From Nocardioides abyssi (GTDB taxonomy: Bacteria > Actinomycetota > Actinomycetes > Propionibacteriales > Nocardioidaceae), in assembly GCF_030412915.1 (NCBI RefSeq), contig NZ_JAUHJR010000005.1:243859-307858 (forward strand): DNA of 64,000 bases. Direction: 5' to 3'. A program made the translations under genes and the position numbers. This document shows, piece after piece, positions 25,159 to 33,912 of this stretch. The notes below the pieces were generated by a model. That model saw only the letters and a program-made list of their open reading frames with translations. It was not told where the DNA came from and made no database searches. Position 1 is the first letter of the stretch. The number at the start of each line of letters is the position of its first letter.

Positions 25159-26613
25159 TCACATGGCCGGCGCGGTCGGGTAGATCGCCTTCAGCTCGGT
25201 GTACTGCGCCAGGCCCTCCGGACCGAACTCCCGCCCGATCCCGGACGCCTTGAAGCCGCCGAACGGCGCGGCGAAGTCCATCGTGTAGGTGTTGACGCCG
25301 TAGGTGCCGGCCCGCACGCGGCGGGCCACGTCGAGGCCCGCCTCGGGGTCGCCGGTCCAGACCGTGCCGGCCAGGCCGTAGTCGGAGTCGTTGGCGATGC
25401 GGACCGCGTCGTCGACGTCGTCGTACGCGATGACCGACAGGACCGGCCCGAAGATCTCCTCCTGCGCGATCCGCATCCGGTTGTCGACGTCGGCGAAGAC
25501 GGTCGGCCGGACGTACCAACCGCGGTCGAGCCCGTCGGGCATGCCGTTGCCGCCGACGACGAGGCGGGCACCCTCCTCCTGGCCGAGCGCGATGTACTTC
25601 TCGACCCGCTCCTGCTGGCGCTGGGCGACCATCGGGCCGATCTCGGTGGCGGGGTCGGCGGGGTCGCCCACGACCATCCCGGAGACGGTCTCGGCGAGCG
25701 CCTCGACGACCGCGTCGTAGTTGGCGCGCGAGGCGAGGATGCGGGTCTGGGCCACGCAGGCCTGGCCGGAGTTCATCAGCGCGACGAACTTCAGCCCCTC
25801 CATCGTGGCCGCGAGGTCGGCGTCGTCGAGGACGATTGCGGCGGACTTGCCGCCGAGCTCGAGGCTGACCCGCTTGAGCTGCTCGCCGCAGACCGCGGCG
25901 ATCTTGCGACCGGCCGCGGTCGAGCCGGTGAAGGCGACCTTGTCGATGCCGGGGTGGGCAACGAGGTGCTCGCCGACCTCGCGGCCGGCGGCCACGATGT
26001 TGACGACGCCGGCGGGCACGCCGGCCTCCTCGAGCAGCTCGGCCATCAGGTAGGTGTCCAGCGGCGTCTCCGGCGCGGGCTTCACCACGACCGTGTTGCC
26101 GGCCAGCAGCGCCGGGACGACCTTGGAGATGGTCGTGAACTGCGGGACGTTCCACGGCGGGATCGCCGCCACCACGCCGACCGGCTCGCGCCGGACGATC
26201 ACCTCGGGGCCGAGCACGCCCGGCCGGGTCTCCTCCCACGGGAACGCGCGGGCGATCCCGAGGAACGCCTCGATCTGCATCCACGGCGCCGGCGACTGGG
26301 CCAGGTTGGAGAACGACGTCGGCGCGCCCATCTCGGTGGTGATCAGGTCGGCCATCTCGGCCAGCCTCGCGGCGTACAGCCCCGAGAAGGCCTGGACGAC
26401 CTCGATCCGCTCCTCCGGTGACATCCGCGGCCACGGGCCCTCGTCGAAGGCCCGCCGTGCCGCCGCGACGGCAGCGTCGACGTCGGCGGCCGAGCCCTCC
26501 GGGACCGTCGCGACCACCTGCTCGGAGTGCGGCGAGACGACCTGCAGGGTCGCCGAGGTCGCCGGCGCGGCCCACCGGCCGTCGATGTAGAAGGCGTCGC
26601 GGTCGAGGGTCAT
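25159..26613 (-). CDS. Aldehyde dehydrogenase (NAD-dependent)
   Basis: This 484-residue ALDH-superfamily enzyme has VGVVAAIPPWNVPQF, FTGSTAAG, general base Glu252 (LELGGKS) and nucleophile Cys286 (MNSGQACVAQTR). The IPPWN variant of IxPWN is normal for this subfamily. ATG 26613 has a CAGGAGC ribosome site. It lies 61 bp downstream of the DUF7064-like gene in the same direction, so it may be the third gene of the KstR-operator operon. The substrate is unknown; the ALDH next to sterol genes would be expected to oxidise an aldehyde from side-chain or ring breakdown, which is inference. Confidence 0.88.
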   Translation of the reverse strand: MTLDRDAFYIDGRWAAPATSATLQVVSPHSEQVVATVPEGSAADVDAAVAAARRAFDEGPWPRMSPEERIEVVQAFSGLYAARLAEMADLITTEMGAPTSFSNLAQSPAPWMQIEAFLGIARAFPWEETRPGVLGPEVIVRREPVGVVAAIPPWNVPQFTTISKVVPALLAGNTVVVKPAPETPLDTYLMAELLEEAGVPAGVVNIVAAGREVGEHLVAHPGIDKVAFTGSTAAGRKIAAVCGEQLKRVSLELGGKSAAIVLDDADLAATMEGLKFVALMNSGQACVAQTRILASRANYDAVVEALAETVSGMVVGDPADPATEIGPMVAQRQQERVEKYIALGQEEGARLVVGGNGMPDGLDRGWYVRPTVFADVDNRMRIAQEEIFGPVLSVIAYDDVDDAVRIANDSDYGLAGTVWTGDPEAGLDVARRVRAGTYGVNTYTMDFAAPFGGFKASGIGREFGPEGLAQYTELKAIYPTAPAM

Positions 26614-26674
26614 GGGGTGCTCCTGGGGGTCTGGTGCTGGAGTACGACGGGTGGTGGCGGAGGTCGGCCGGGCG

Positions 26675-27787
26675 TCAGGGCGCGGTGGCGAACCAGTCGG
26701 CGAAGCCGCTGGGGTCGTGGCGGCCGATCGCGAAGTGCTCGAAGAGGCCCCAGCCCTCGGCGGTCGTCCCGCCCTCGTGCAGGACCGCGCGGCCGACGTG
26801 GTCGACGCAGCCGAACATGAACCGGCCCTGCACGGCCTCGTCGGCCATGTCGTAGGTCAGCCGCTCGACGTGCTTCTCGCCCTTCCACATGCCGTGGGTC
26901 CAGTCCGGGTCGCCGCCGTAGCCGCCGCCGACGTGCAGCGGCGCCGCCAGCAGCGAGGACACCTCGAGCCGGACCTCCTCGCCGCGACCGCTGGTGCAGG
27001 TGATCGTCGCGCCGGTCGGCTTCCGGGAGCCCGAGGCGTAGTGCACCTGCACGCGCGGCCAGCCGAGCTGCTCGACCCGCCCGTCGGCGTGGACGCGGTG
27101 GCAGTCGTTGAGGGTCCGGTAGCCAGACGGGTCCTCCTGCAGGATCAGCACGACGGCGTACTCCTCGAAGCGCATGGGGACGTAGGTCCACCACATGCCG
27201 TCGAACGGCGGGTCCGCCGGCGCGCCGGCGGGCTCGGCCTCGCCCACCGGGCGGATGCCCCAGGAGCGGTCGCGGGTGCCGACCCAGCGGTCCGGGGTGA
27301 CCTCGATCCGCTCGCCGTCGACGTCGACGTGGCCAGTCCAGGTGCCGACCTGGGCGAACCGCTGCGCGTCGAGCGTGACCCGGGCGCCTGAGCGCAGCAC
27401 GTGCGGCAGCTCCCGCAGGACCGGGAAGGAGCCCTCCCACGTCAGGTCGGCGGCGATCCCCTCGGTCTCCTCGATCGTGAGGTGGATGCGCTGCAGCGGC
27501 TCCTCGACCTCGAGCCGGTAGCCGCCGACGTGCTGGTTGAGGCGGTCGTCGTCGCACAGGTCGGAGAGGTGCAGCGCGGTCTGCTTGCCGTCGCGGGCGA
27601 GCAGCAGGAACGCGTCCTTGGTGCCGAGGTTGGGGTAGTAGCCCAGGCCGGTGATGAGGAACAGGTCGCCGGTGCGGTCGTGGGCGTTGAAGTAGCAGCG
27701 GTCGTAGAAGTTGCGGTCGCTGCTGGCGGGCCAGGTGACCGGGAGCGGCGCCTGGTGCAGCGGGTACTCGTCGAGCGGTCCGACCAT
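26675..27787 (-). CDS. DUF7064-like conserved protein
   Basis: This 370-residue protein has the blocks SSDRNFYDRCYFNAHDRTGDLFLI, GTWTGHVDVDG, DRWVGTRDRSWGIRPVG and MWWTYVPMRFEEYAV (quoted in parts). This pattern resembles the DUF7064/7065 proteins of actinomycetes, a lipocalin-like beta fold related to hydroxyneurosporene synthase-type proteins. Function is unknown; in other actinomycetes similar genes often sit with lipid or steroid catabolic genes. ATG 27787 overlaps the phosphotransferase stop by one base (TGATG), so the two are translationally coupled and may act together. Confidence 0.65.
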   Translation of the reverse strand: MVGPLDEYPLHQAPLPVTWPASSDRNFYDRCYFNAHDRTGDLFLITGLGYYPNLGTKDAFLLLARDGKQTALHLSDLCDDDRLNQHVGGYRLEVEEPLQRIHLTIEETEGIAADLTWEGSFPVLRELPHVLRSGARVTLDAQRFAQVGTWTGHVDVDGERIEVTPDRWVGTRDRSWGIRPVGEAEPAGAPADPPFDGMWWTYVPMRFEEYAVVLILQEDPSGYRTLNDCHRVHADGRVEQLGWPRVQVHYASGSRKPTGATITCTSGRGEEVRLEVSSLLAAPLHVGGGYGGDPDWTHGMWKGEKHVERLTYDMADEAVQGRFMFGCVDHVGRAVLHEGGTTAEGWGLFEHFAIGRHDPSGFADWFATAP

Positions 27788-28926
27788 CAGGCCCCCACCT
27801 CCACGAGCAGCCGGTCGAGCAGCGGCTTGTGGTGCATGAGCGCGTCGGGGTCCTCGGGGCGCTCGATCTCGCCGAAGTGGATCTGCCGGGCGCCGGTGCG
27901 CAGGAAGACGATGCACCACTGGACGGCGTTGTAGACGTGGTACCAGTGCAGGTCGCCGACCTCGACGCCGGTGAGCTGGCGGTACGTCGCCACGACGTCC
28001 TCCTCGCGGAGGAAGTGTGGCATCCCCGGCAGCTCCAGCGCGCCGGTGATCGACTCGAAGACCATGTGCGCGAAGACCATCCACGACAGGTCCAGCTCGC
28101 GCGGCCCGACGGTGGCCATCTCCCAGTCGAGCACCGCGACCGGTGCGAAGTCCTGGAACAGCACGTTGCCGATCCGCGAGTCGCCCCAGCACAGCACCGC
28201 GTCGCCCTGCTGATCGGGCAGGTGCGCCTCGAGCCAGGCGAGCCCGCGCTCGGTCACCGCGGAGCGGCCGATGTCGGGGACCGCGAAGTCGTACCACGCC
28301 CGGGTCGCCGCGAGGTTCCGCTCCAGCGGCGTGGCCCCCGCGTGGCCGTGGTGGGCCGGGTCGAGGAAGGCGAACGTCGCGCTCGCCTCGGGGATCGCGT
28401 GCAGCCGGGCCAGCACGCCGACGGTCGCGTCCTGCAGCGAGCGCTGCTGCTCCGGCGAGGCGTCGTGCAGCCAGTTGTCGCCGAAGTTGTAGGGCAGCAC
28501 GTCCTGCGGCACCACGCCCTCGACGCGGTCCATGAGGAAGAACGGCGTCCCGAGCACCTCGCCGGTCGGCTCCATCCACCGCACCACCGGCACGGGTACG
28601 TCCGTCAGCTCGCCGACCAGCCGCATCGCGTCGTACTGGTCGCCCAGCGCGTAGTCGGGGAACACCGGGAAGTCCTCGGCCGCCGGCGCCACCCGCGCCA
28701 CGAACCGGCCGACCCGCTGCTCGCCGCCCTCGGTCCACGTCACGTCCAGGGGCAGCGTCTCCGACGACATGCCGTTGGCGTCGGCCCCCGCGTGCACGAC
28801 GACGGCCGGCGCCGCCCCCTCCGGCAGCTGGGTCGCCAGCCACGTCGAGAGCCGGTCGGCCAGCGTGCTGGGGTCCCGGCTGCTGCGCTGCAGCTTCATG
28901 TCCGATGGCGGCGGTGCCTGGGTCAC
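27787..28926 (-). CDS. Aminoglycoside-phosphotransferase-fold kinase (ACAD10-like)
   Basis: This 379-residue protein has an APH/choline-kinase-type fold. Visible motifs are the nucleotide-binding N-lobe, LLWRV-like strands, the catalytic loop CWGDSRIGNVLF (Asp and Asn) and VLDWEMATVGPRELDLSW (metal-binding Asp). Related domains occur in ACAD10/11, where hydroxyacyl-CoA is phosphorylated, so a lipid-linked hydroxyl substrate is more likely than an antibiotic. GTG 28926 has a GAGGAGC ribosome site. A longer frame to 29019 would include the KstR operator, which argues against it. It is the first gene of an operon with the DUF7064-like protein and probably the aldehyde dehydrogenase. Confidence 0.85.
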   Translation of the reverse strand: MTQAPPPSDMKLQRSSRDPSTLADRLSTWLATQLPEGAAPAVVVHAGADANGMSSETLPLDVTWTEGGEQRVGRFVARVAPAAEDFPVFPDYALGDQYDAMRLVGELTDVPVPVVRWMEPTGEVLGTPFFLMDRVEGVVPQDVLPYNFGDNWLHDASPEQQRSLQDATVGVLARLHAIPEASATFAFLDPAHHGHAGATPLERNLAATRAWYDFAVPDIGRSAVTERGLAWLEAHLPDQQGDAVLCWGDSRIGNVLFQDFAPVAVLDWEMATVGPRELDLSWMVFAHMVFESITGALELPGMPHFLREEDVVATYRQLTGVEVGDLHWYHVYNAVQWCIVFLRTGARQIHFGEIERPEDPDALMHHKPLLDRLLVEVGA

Positions 28927-28991
28927 GGGCGCTCCTCGTGGTCGGCCACGCGACGCGAGTGTGACGTGGCTCTCAGCGCCGCCAGCATCGG

Positions 28992-29005
28992 TGGAACGCG
29001 TTCTA
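28992..29005. promoter_or_regulatory. KstR-type operator upstream of the phosphotransferase operon
   Basis: TGGAACGCGTTCTA matches TnnAACnnGTTnnA. It lies 66 bp upstream of GTG 28926, beside a TGACACGTGTCA palindrome (29013-29024) and TTGACA-like boxes on the minus strand. The surrounding 20 bp are identical to the site at 17315. Confidence 0.7.
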
Positions 29006-29049
29006 GTTGTCAATGACACGTGTCAACCATGGGCCCCGCTGGTCGCCCG

Positions 29050-29094
29050 CTGGTTGAGCCGGGAGGCGCGCCAGCGCCGACCGTGTCGAAACCC
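29050..29094. repeat. Dispersed repeat, copy 3 (inverted)
   Basis: CTGGTTGAG at the left and GTGTCGAAACCC at the right are the reverse complement of the copies just downstream, so the two orientations face each other. Confidence 0.75.
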
Positions 29095-29117
29095 CGTGAG
29101 GGGCGCAGTGCGGTGGT

Positions 29118-29293
29118 GACAGTCACCGGGTTTCGAGACGGTTGCCAGCGCAACCTCCTCAACCAGCAGGCGGTCGAGACCCGGCGAGAGGCGCAGGGCG
29201 GCGGGGACAGTCACCGGGTTTCGAGACGGTTGCCAGCGCAACCTCCTCAACCAGCAGGCGGTCGAGACCCGGCGAGAGGCGCAGGGCGGCGGG
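29118..29293. repeat. 88-bp tandem duplication carrying dispersed repeat copies 4 and 5
   Basis: Two adjacent 88-bp units (29118-29205 and 29206-29293) are nearly identical. Each begins GACAGTCACCGGGTTTCGAG and includes CCTCCTCAACCAGCAGG and GAGAGGCGCAGGGCGGCGGG. The array ends 2 bp before the glpD stop codon. Confidence 0.92.
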
Positions 29294-29295
29294 AG

Positions 29296-31041
29296 TCAGA
29301 CGATGTCGGGGGCGCGGACGCGAGCCTCGTCGGCCTCCTGGTCGGTGAGCTGGAGCTGGCTCTGCCGCTCGGCCTCGACGCGGCGGAGGTAGTGGTCGAC
29401 CTCGTCGGCGGTGCGGGCGTCGTCCCAGCCGAGCTCGGCGGCCATGAGCGCGGCGACGCCGGGGGCGGCGCGGGTGCCGCGGTCGAAGGTCTCGATGGAG
29501 ATGCGGGTCCGCCGGGTGATCACGTCGTCGAGGTGGCGGGCGCCCTCGTGGGTGACGGCGTACACGACCTCGGCGGCCAGGTGCTCGTCCGCACCCTCGA
29601 GCGGCTCGCCGAGCTCCGGCCGGGCGGCGACCAGGGCGAGGAGGTCGTCGACGAGCGCGCCGTACCGCCCCAGCAGCGCGTCGATGCGCGCGACGTGCAG
29701 GCCGGAGCGGCGGGCGAGCAGCACCCGCTGGTTGGTCCGCGCCTCCCAGCCGTCCGCGCCGAGCAGCGGGACCCGGTCGGTGATCGACGGGCGGACGGTG
29801 AGGTTGCCGGTGATCCGCAGCGAGTGGGCCGCGGCGTCGACGGCGTCGCGCGCCATGACGCGGTACGTCGTCAGCTTCCCGCCGGCGATCATCACCAGCC
29901 CGGGGACGGGCGTGACCACGGTGTGCTCGCGCGAGATCTTCGACGTGGGCTCCGACTCGCCGCTCAGGAGCGGCCGCAGGCCGGCGTACACGCCCTCCAC
30001 GTCGTCGTGGTCGAGCGGCTCGCGGAGGATCGCGTTGACCCGGTCGAGGACGTACTCGATGTCCGCGCGGCTCGCCGCCGGGTGGGCCTTGTCGAGGTCC
30101 CAGGCCGTGTCGGTGGTGCCGATGACCCAGTGCCGGCCCCACGGGATGACGAAGAGCACCGACGTCTCGGTGCGGACGATGAAGCCGGCCTCCGAGCGGA
30201 TGCGGTCGCGGGGCACGACGAGGTGGATGCCCTTGGAGGCCTGGACGTGCAGCGCGCCGCGGCCGCCGACCATCTCCTGGACCTCGTCGGTCCAGACCCC
30301 GGCCGCGTTGACGACGACCTTGGCACGGACCTCGAGCTCGCGGCCGGTCTCCAGGTCGGTGGCGCGCACGCCGACGACCCGCTCGCCCTCGCGGAGGAAC
30401 CCGGTCACCCGGGTGCGGGTGGCGACGGCCGCGCCGTGGGCGGCGGCGGTGCGGGCGATGGTGAGCACCAGCCGGGCGTCGTCGACCTGGCAGTCGTGGT
30501 AGCGGATCGCGCCGGTGACGGTCTCCGCGCGGAAGTCCGGCGCCAGCTGCGCGACCTGCCGGCGGGTGAGGTGGCGGTGCCGCGGGAGGCCCGAGCCGCC
30601 GGGCGCGAGGGCGGCCAGGCCGTCGTACAGCGCGAGCCCGGCGCCGACGTAGGGCCGTTCCCAGCCGCGGTGGGTCAGCGGGTAGAGGAACGGCACCGGC
30701 CGGACCAGGTGCGGCGCGAGCCGGGTGAGCAGCAGCCCCCGCTCGTGCAGCGCCTCGCGGACCAGGCCGAAGTCAAGCATCTCCAGGTAGCGCAGCCCAC
30801 CGTGCACGAGCTTGGAGGAGCGGCTGCTGGTGCCGCTGGCCAGGTCGCGCTGCTCGACCAGCGCGGTCGACAGGCCGCGGGTGACGGCGTCCAGCGCGAC
30901 CCCGGCCCCGACGACACCGCCCCCGACCACGAGCACGTCGAGCTCGTGGTCGGGGGCGGCCAGCCGGTCGAGGGCCGCCTCGCGGGCGGCCGGGCCCAGC
31001 GCGCTCGGGTCGGTCGGGACGGGCGCGCCGGACGGGCTCAT
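29296..31041 (-). CDS. glpD: Glycerol-3-phosphate dehydrogenase (FAD-dependent)
   Basis: This 581-residue peripheral membrane flavoprotein oxidises glycerol-3-phosphate to dihydroxyacetone phosphate and passes electrons to the quinone pool. The N-terminus carries DVLVVGGGVVGAGVALDA (FAD Rossmann), then GTSSRSSKLVHGGLRYLE, the GlpD signature, and IPWGRHWVIGTTDT. The C-terminal domain has TTYRVMARDAVDAA. ATG 31041 overlaps the amylase stop by 4 bp (ATGA), suggesting translational coupling, an unusual partnership. Its 3' end lies at a tandem repeat array. Confidence 0.95.
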   Translation of the reverse strand: MSPSGAPVPTDPSALGPAAREAALDRLAAPDHELDVLVVGGGVVGAGVALDAVTRGLSTALVEQRDLASGTSSRSSKLVHGGLRYLEMLDFGLVREALHERGLLLTRLAPHLVRPVPFLYPLTHRGWERPYVGAGLALYDGLAALAPGGSGLPRHRHLTRRQVAQLAPDFRAETVTGAIRYHDCQVDDARLVLTIARTAAAHGAAVATRTRVTGFLREGERVVGVRATDLETGRELEVRAKVVVNAAGVWTDEVQEMVGGRGALHVQASKGIHLVVPRDRIRSEAGFIVRTETSVLFVIPWGRHWVIGTTDTAWDLDKAHPAASRADIEYVLDRVNAILREPLDHDDVEGVYAGLRPLLSGESEPTSKISREHTVVTPVPGLVMIAGGKLTTYRVMARDAVDAAAHSLRITGNLTVRPSITDRVPLLGADGWEARTNQRVLLARRSGLHVARIDALLGRYGALVDDLLALVAARPELGEPLEGADEHLAAEVVYAVTHEGARHLDDVITRRTRISIETFDRGTRAAPGVAALMAAELGWDDARTADEVDHYLRRVEAERQSQLQLTDQEADEARVRAPDIV

Positions 31042-33806
31042 GGCTCCAGTGTGGCCGACGGCTCGTGACTCACCTGGTCCCAGGTGAACCGGTACGTCGC
31101 GCCGCCCTCGGGCACCTCGAGCACCAGGTTGTCGCCGCCGGCCGCTCCCCCGGCGCCGTAGTTCTCGTCCCACGAGCCGTCGACGGCGACCTTCCACTCG
31201 TAGGTCCCGGCGGGCAGCTCGAAGGTGGCGTGCCACCGACCGTCGGTCGGGTCGAAGGCGAGCCGGCTCTCCTCGCAGGCCGGGTCCCAGTCGGCGGCAC
31301 AGCCGATCTCGTCCTGCAGGCTGCCGGCGACCGCCACGCTCTCGCGGGCCGGCGTCGGTGCGGCGGTCGTGACGGTGACGGGACCGCCGACGACCCGCGG
31401 CGTGCCGGGCTCGAGCAGCACGGCGCGGTAGCGGACCCGCGTGCCGAGCGGCAGGCCGGAGACGTCGTCGCGGACCGTGTACGCCGGCGAGCTGGTGTCG
31501 GTGCCGATGACCGTCCACGCCCCGTCACCGACCCGCCGCTCGAACCGCACCGACTGGCCGGGCCGCTCCGGGTCGACCGTCGCGGTGACCGTGACAGGGT
31601 CGACGTTGCTGACCGTCCCGTCGGTGCCGGAGGTCGTGACGTCGACCGTCGGCGGGGCCACCCGGGTGGTGCGGACCCCGCTCACCCGGCTGTGGCCGCG
31701 GTTGTCGAGGACGGCGGCGCGGTAGGTCACCTTCGTCCCGGTCGCGAGGTCGCGGGTGTCGTGGAAGACCCGGTAGGGCGCGGAGTCGTCGGTGCCGATG
31801 TCGCGCCAGCGGCCGTTGCCGACCTTCGCCTGGAACGACACCTCGTAGAACGAGTCGCCGCCGACCTTGGCCGTCACCTCGGTGCGGCTGCGGGCGACCT
31901 TCGTCGGCGTGGGCCTCGCCAGGCGCACGGACGGCGCCTTGCGCGAGGCCGGGATGCGGTCGACGGAGGCGTAGACGACCGCGCCGAGCGGCGGCGCGGT
32001 CACGCGGAGGTCGCCGTCGCGGGCGCTGCGGAGGCTCGCCGGGCCCGCGCCGTGGACCTTGCGGAAGCGGCCGGCGTCGACCCACGTCGGCACCCGGACG
32101 GACCGGCGCTGCTCGGCGGTGTTGAGGACGACGACGTACTCCCGCTGCTGGCGCCGCTCGATGCGGGAGAACGCCACGACGTCCTCGCCCGCGACGCGGA
32201 CCTGCTGGGCGCCGCGGCGCAGGGCGGGGTGCTGCTCGACGAGCCGGTCGAGGCCCGCGACCGCGCCGTAGAGCGGGTGGTCGGTGTCGAGGCTGTCGGT
32301 CGCCGGGGTCTCGTCGGTGCCGAGCTGGTCGTCGTCGACGTACTCCGGCACCTGGCTGGCGAACATGCTCTGGCGCGCGAGCTGGTCGCCGCCGGTGCCG
32401 GTGAAGCCCTGCTCGTCGCCGTAGTAGACGACCGGGTTGCCGCGCGAGAGGTACATCAGCTCGTGCCCGAGCACGTCCCGGCGCAGCAGCTCCTCGGGCG
32501 TCCGCTCCGCGTCGTCGGCGGCGAGGAAGTGGCCGAAGCGGCCCATGTCGTGGTTGCCGAGAAAGGTCGGCAGGGAGTGCACGTTGCTGTCGGCGTCGGT
32601 GTACCAGTCGTCGTCGCGGAAGAACCGCGCGAGCGCCCGGCCGCTCCCCTCCTTGGACACGAAGTCCCGCGCGGCCCACTGGAAGGGGAAGTCGAGGATC
32701 GCCTGCATCCCGTCGTGCGTCGTGTAGTGCGAGGTGAAGGCCTTCGCGGCGGCGTCGCTGCCGTCGAGCGCGACCTCGCCGAACATGAAGAAGTCGGGGT
32801 TGCCGTGGCTGCGGGCGAAGTCGAGCAGGCCCGGCCCGAACTCCTGCCAGAACGCGTCGTCGACGTGCTTCATCGTGTCGATGCGGAAGCCGTCGATGCC
32901 GAAGTCCTCGACCCAGGTGCGGTAGATGTCGATCATCCCGTCGACGACCCGCGGGTGCTCGGTGAAGAGGTCGTCGAGGCCGAAGAAGTCGCCGTACTGG
33001 CTGTCCTCGCCGGTGAAGGTCGTGTTGCCGCGGTTGTGGTAGAGCGTGGGGTCGTTGAGCCAGGCCGGGACCTTGAGGTCCTCCTCGCCCGGCTCGAGCA
33101 CCGGCGTGTAGGGGAACGACGTGGCCGGGTCCAGCTCGGGGAACGGCCCCCCGCCGGTGTGGTCGCGGTCGTCGAACGGCGTGCCGTCGGCCGTGCGGTA
33201 GGGCTCGACGTCCTTGGGGACGTACGCCGTCCGCGCACCCTCCTCGTAGCCGATGACGTCGGCGGTGTGGTTGGTGATGATGTCGAAGAAGACCTTGATG
33301 CCGCGGTCGTGCGCGGCCTCGACGAGCTCGGTGAGGTCGGCATTGGTGCCCAGGTGGGGGTCGATCCGGGTGAAGTCGGTGATCCAGTAGCCGTGGTAGC
33401 CGGCCGAGGGGCCGTCCTCGAGCTGGACCGCCTTGTTCTTGAAGACCGGGGTCAGCCAGATCGCGTCGGTGCCGAGGCCCTCGATGTAGTCCAGCTGCGC
33501 GCGCAGGCCGTCGAGGTCGCCGCCGTTGAAGTAACCCTTCGCGGTGGGGTCGAAGCCGTGCTCGTCCTTGTCCCCCTCGATGCCGCCGGTGTCGTTGGCG
33601 GGGTCGCCGTTGGCGAACCGGTCGGCCATGACGAAGTAGAAGCTGTCGTCGGTGACCCCGGCCCGCAGCGCGTGCTGGGCGATGTCGCGGTCGCGACGGT
33701 CGCCCTCGGCCGCAGGAGCGGGGGCCGCGGAGACCGGCGCGGTCGGCCACAGCAGCGCGAGCGCGGCACCGGCGGCGACGAGGGTGGATGGGACGGTACG
33801 ACGCAC
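31038..33806 (-). CDS. Secreted alpha-amylase family (GH13) with C-terminal beta domains
   Basis: From GTG 33806 (GGGAGG upstream) the product is 922 residues. A signal peptide (basic start, ALALLWPTAPVSAA) precedes a GH13 catalytic domain with DIITNH (His180), nucleophile Asp310 in GFRID, acid/base Glu344 in FGEV and His419-Asp420 in FLGNHD. It then has an all-beta domain C (about 540-620), two Ig/Fn3-like modules (about 630-790) and an X25/CBM-like module near the end (GRWHATFELPAGTYEWKVAV). It should hydrolyse starch, pullulan or related alpha-glucans outside the cell. The glpD start overlaps its stop. Confidence 0.92.
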   Translation of the reverse strand: MRRTVPSTLVAAGAALALLWPTAPVSAAPAPAAEGDRRDRDIAQHALRAGVTDDSFYFVMADRFANGDPANDTGGIEGDKDEHGFDPTAKGYFNGGDLDGLRAQLDYIEGLGTDAIWLTPVFKNKAVQLEDGPSAGYHGYWITDFTRIDPHLGTNADLTELVEAAHDRGIKVFFDIITNHTADVIGYEEGARTAYVPKDVEPYRTADGTPFDDRDHTGGGPFPELDPATSFPYTPVLEPGEEDLKVPAWLNDPTLYHNRGNTTFTGEDSQYGDFFGLDDLFTEHPRVVDGMIDIYRTWVEDFGIDGFRIDTMKHVDDAFWQEFGPGLLDFARSHGNPDFFMFGEVALDGSDAAAKAFTSHYTTHDGMQAILDFPFQWAARDFVSKEGSGRALARFFRDDDWYTDADSNVHSLPTFLGNHDMGRFGHFLAADDAERTPEELLRRDVLGHELMYLSRGNPVVYYGDEQGFTGTGGDQLARQSMFASQVPEYVDDDQLGTDETPATDSLDTDHPLYGAVAGLDRLVEQHPALRRGAQQVRVAGEDVVAFSRIERRQQREYVVVLNTAEQRRSVRVPTWVDAGRFRKVHGAGPASLRSARDGDLRVTAPPLGAVVYASVDRIPASRKAPSVRLARPTPTKVARSRTEVTAKVGGDSFYEVSFQAKVGNGRWRDIGTDDSAPYRVFHDTRDLATGTKVTYRAAVLDNRGHSRVSGVRTTRVAPPTVDVTTSGTDGTVSNVDPVTVTATVDPERPGQSVRFERRVGDGAWTVIGTDTSSPAYTVRDDVSGLPLGTRVRYRAVLLEPGTPRVVGGPVTVTTAAPTPARESVAVAGSLQDEIGCAADWDPACEESRLAFDPTDGRWHATFELPAGTYEWKVAVDGSWDENYGAGGAAGGDNLVLEVPEGGATYRFTWDQVSHEPSATLEP

Positions 33807-33912
33807 GACAGCCTCCCGAGTGATGGCGCTCACACGATGTGGTGAGAGCCAGGACCCTAGAGCGGGCCGCCGACAGCCGACAACCACCAGGTGGGGGAAG
33901 GTCCTCGGAGCC

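Larger units (their letters stand above)
28927..29295. other. Phosphotransferase-glpD intergenic region
   Basis: This 369-bp gap has the promoter and KstR-type operator of the operon on its left and three copies of the TTTCGAGAC...CTCAACCAG repeat on its right. I see no coding sequence. Confidence 0.7.

Noticed and set aside
27787-28926. The APH-fold gene as an antibiotic resistance gene
   Set aside because: Its KstR-type operator, coupling to a DUF7064-like gene and resemblance to ACAD10-type kinases suggest lipid metabolism instead.
28926-29019. A longer N-terminus for the phosphotransferase starting at 29019
   Set aside because: It would place the KstR-type operator inside the coding region. 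GTG 28926 has a clear GAGGAGC ribosome site.
29118-29293. The 88-bp repeats as a CRISPR array
   Set aside because: There are only two units, they abut without spacers, and no cas genes are present.
29020-31068. A 682-codon plus-strand frame opposite glpD
   Set aside because: It includes the tandem repeat and is antisense to glpD, with biased Val/Asp/Arg/Gly composition typical of a shadow frame.
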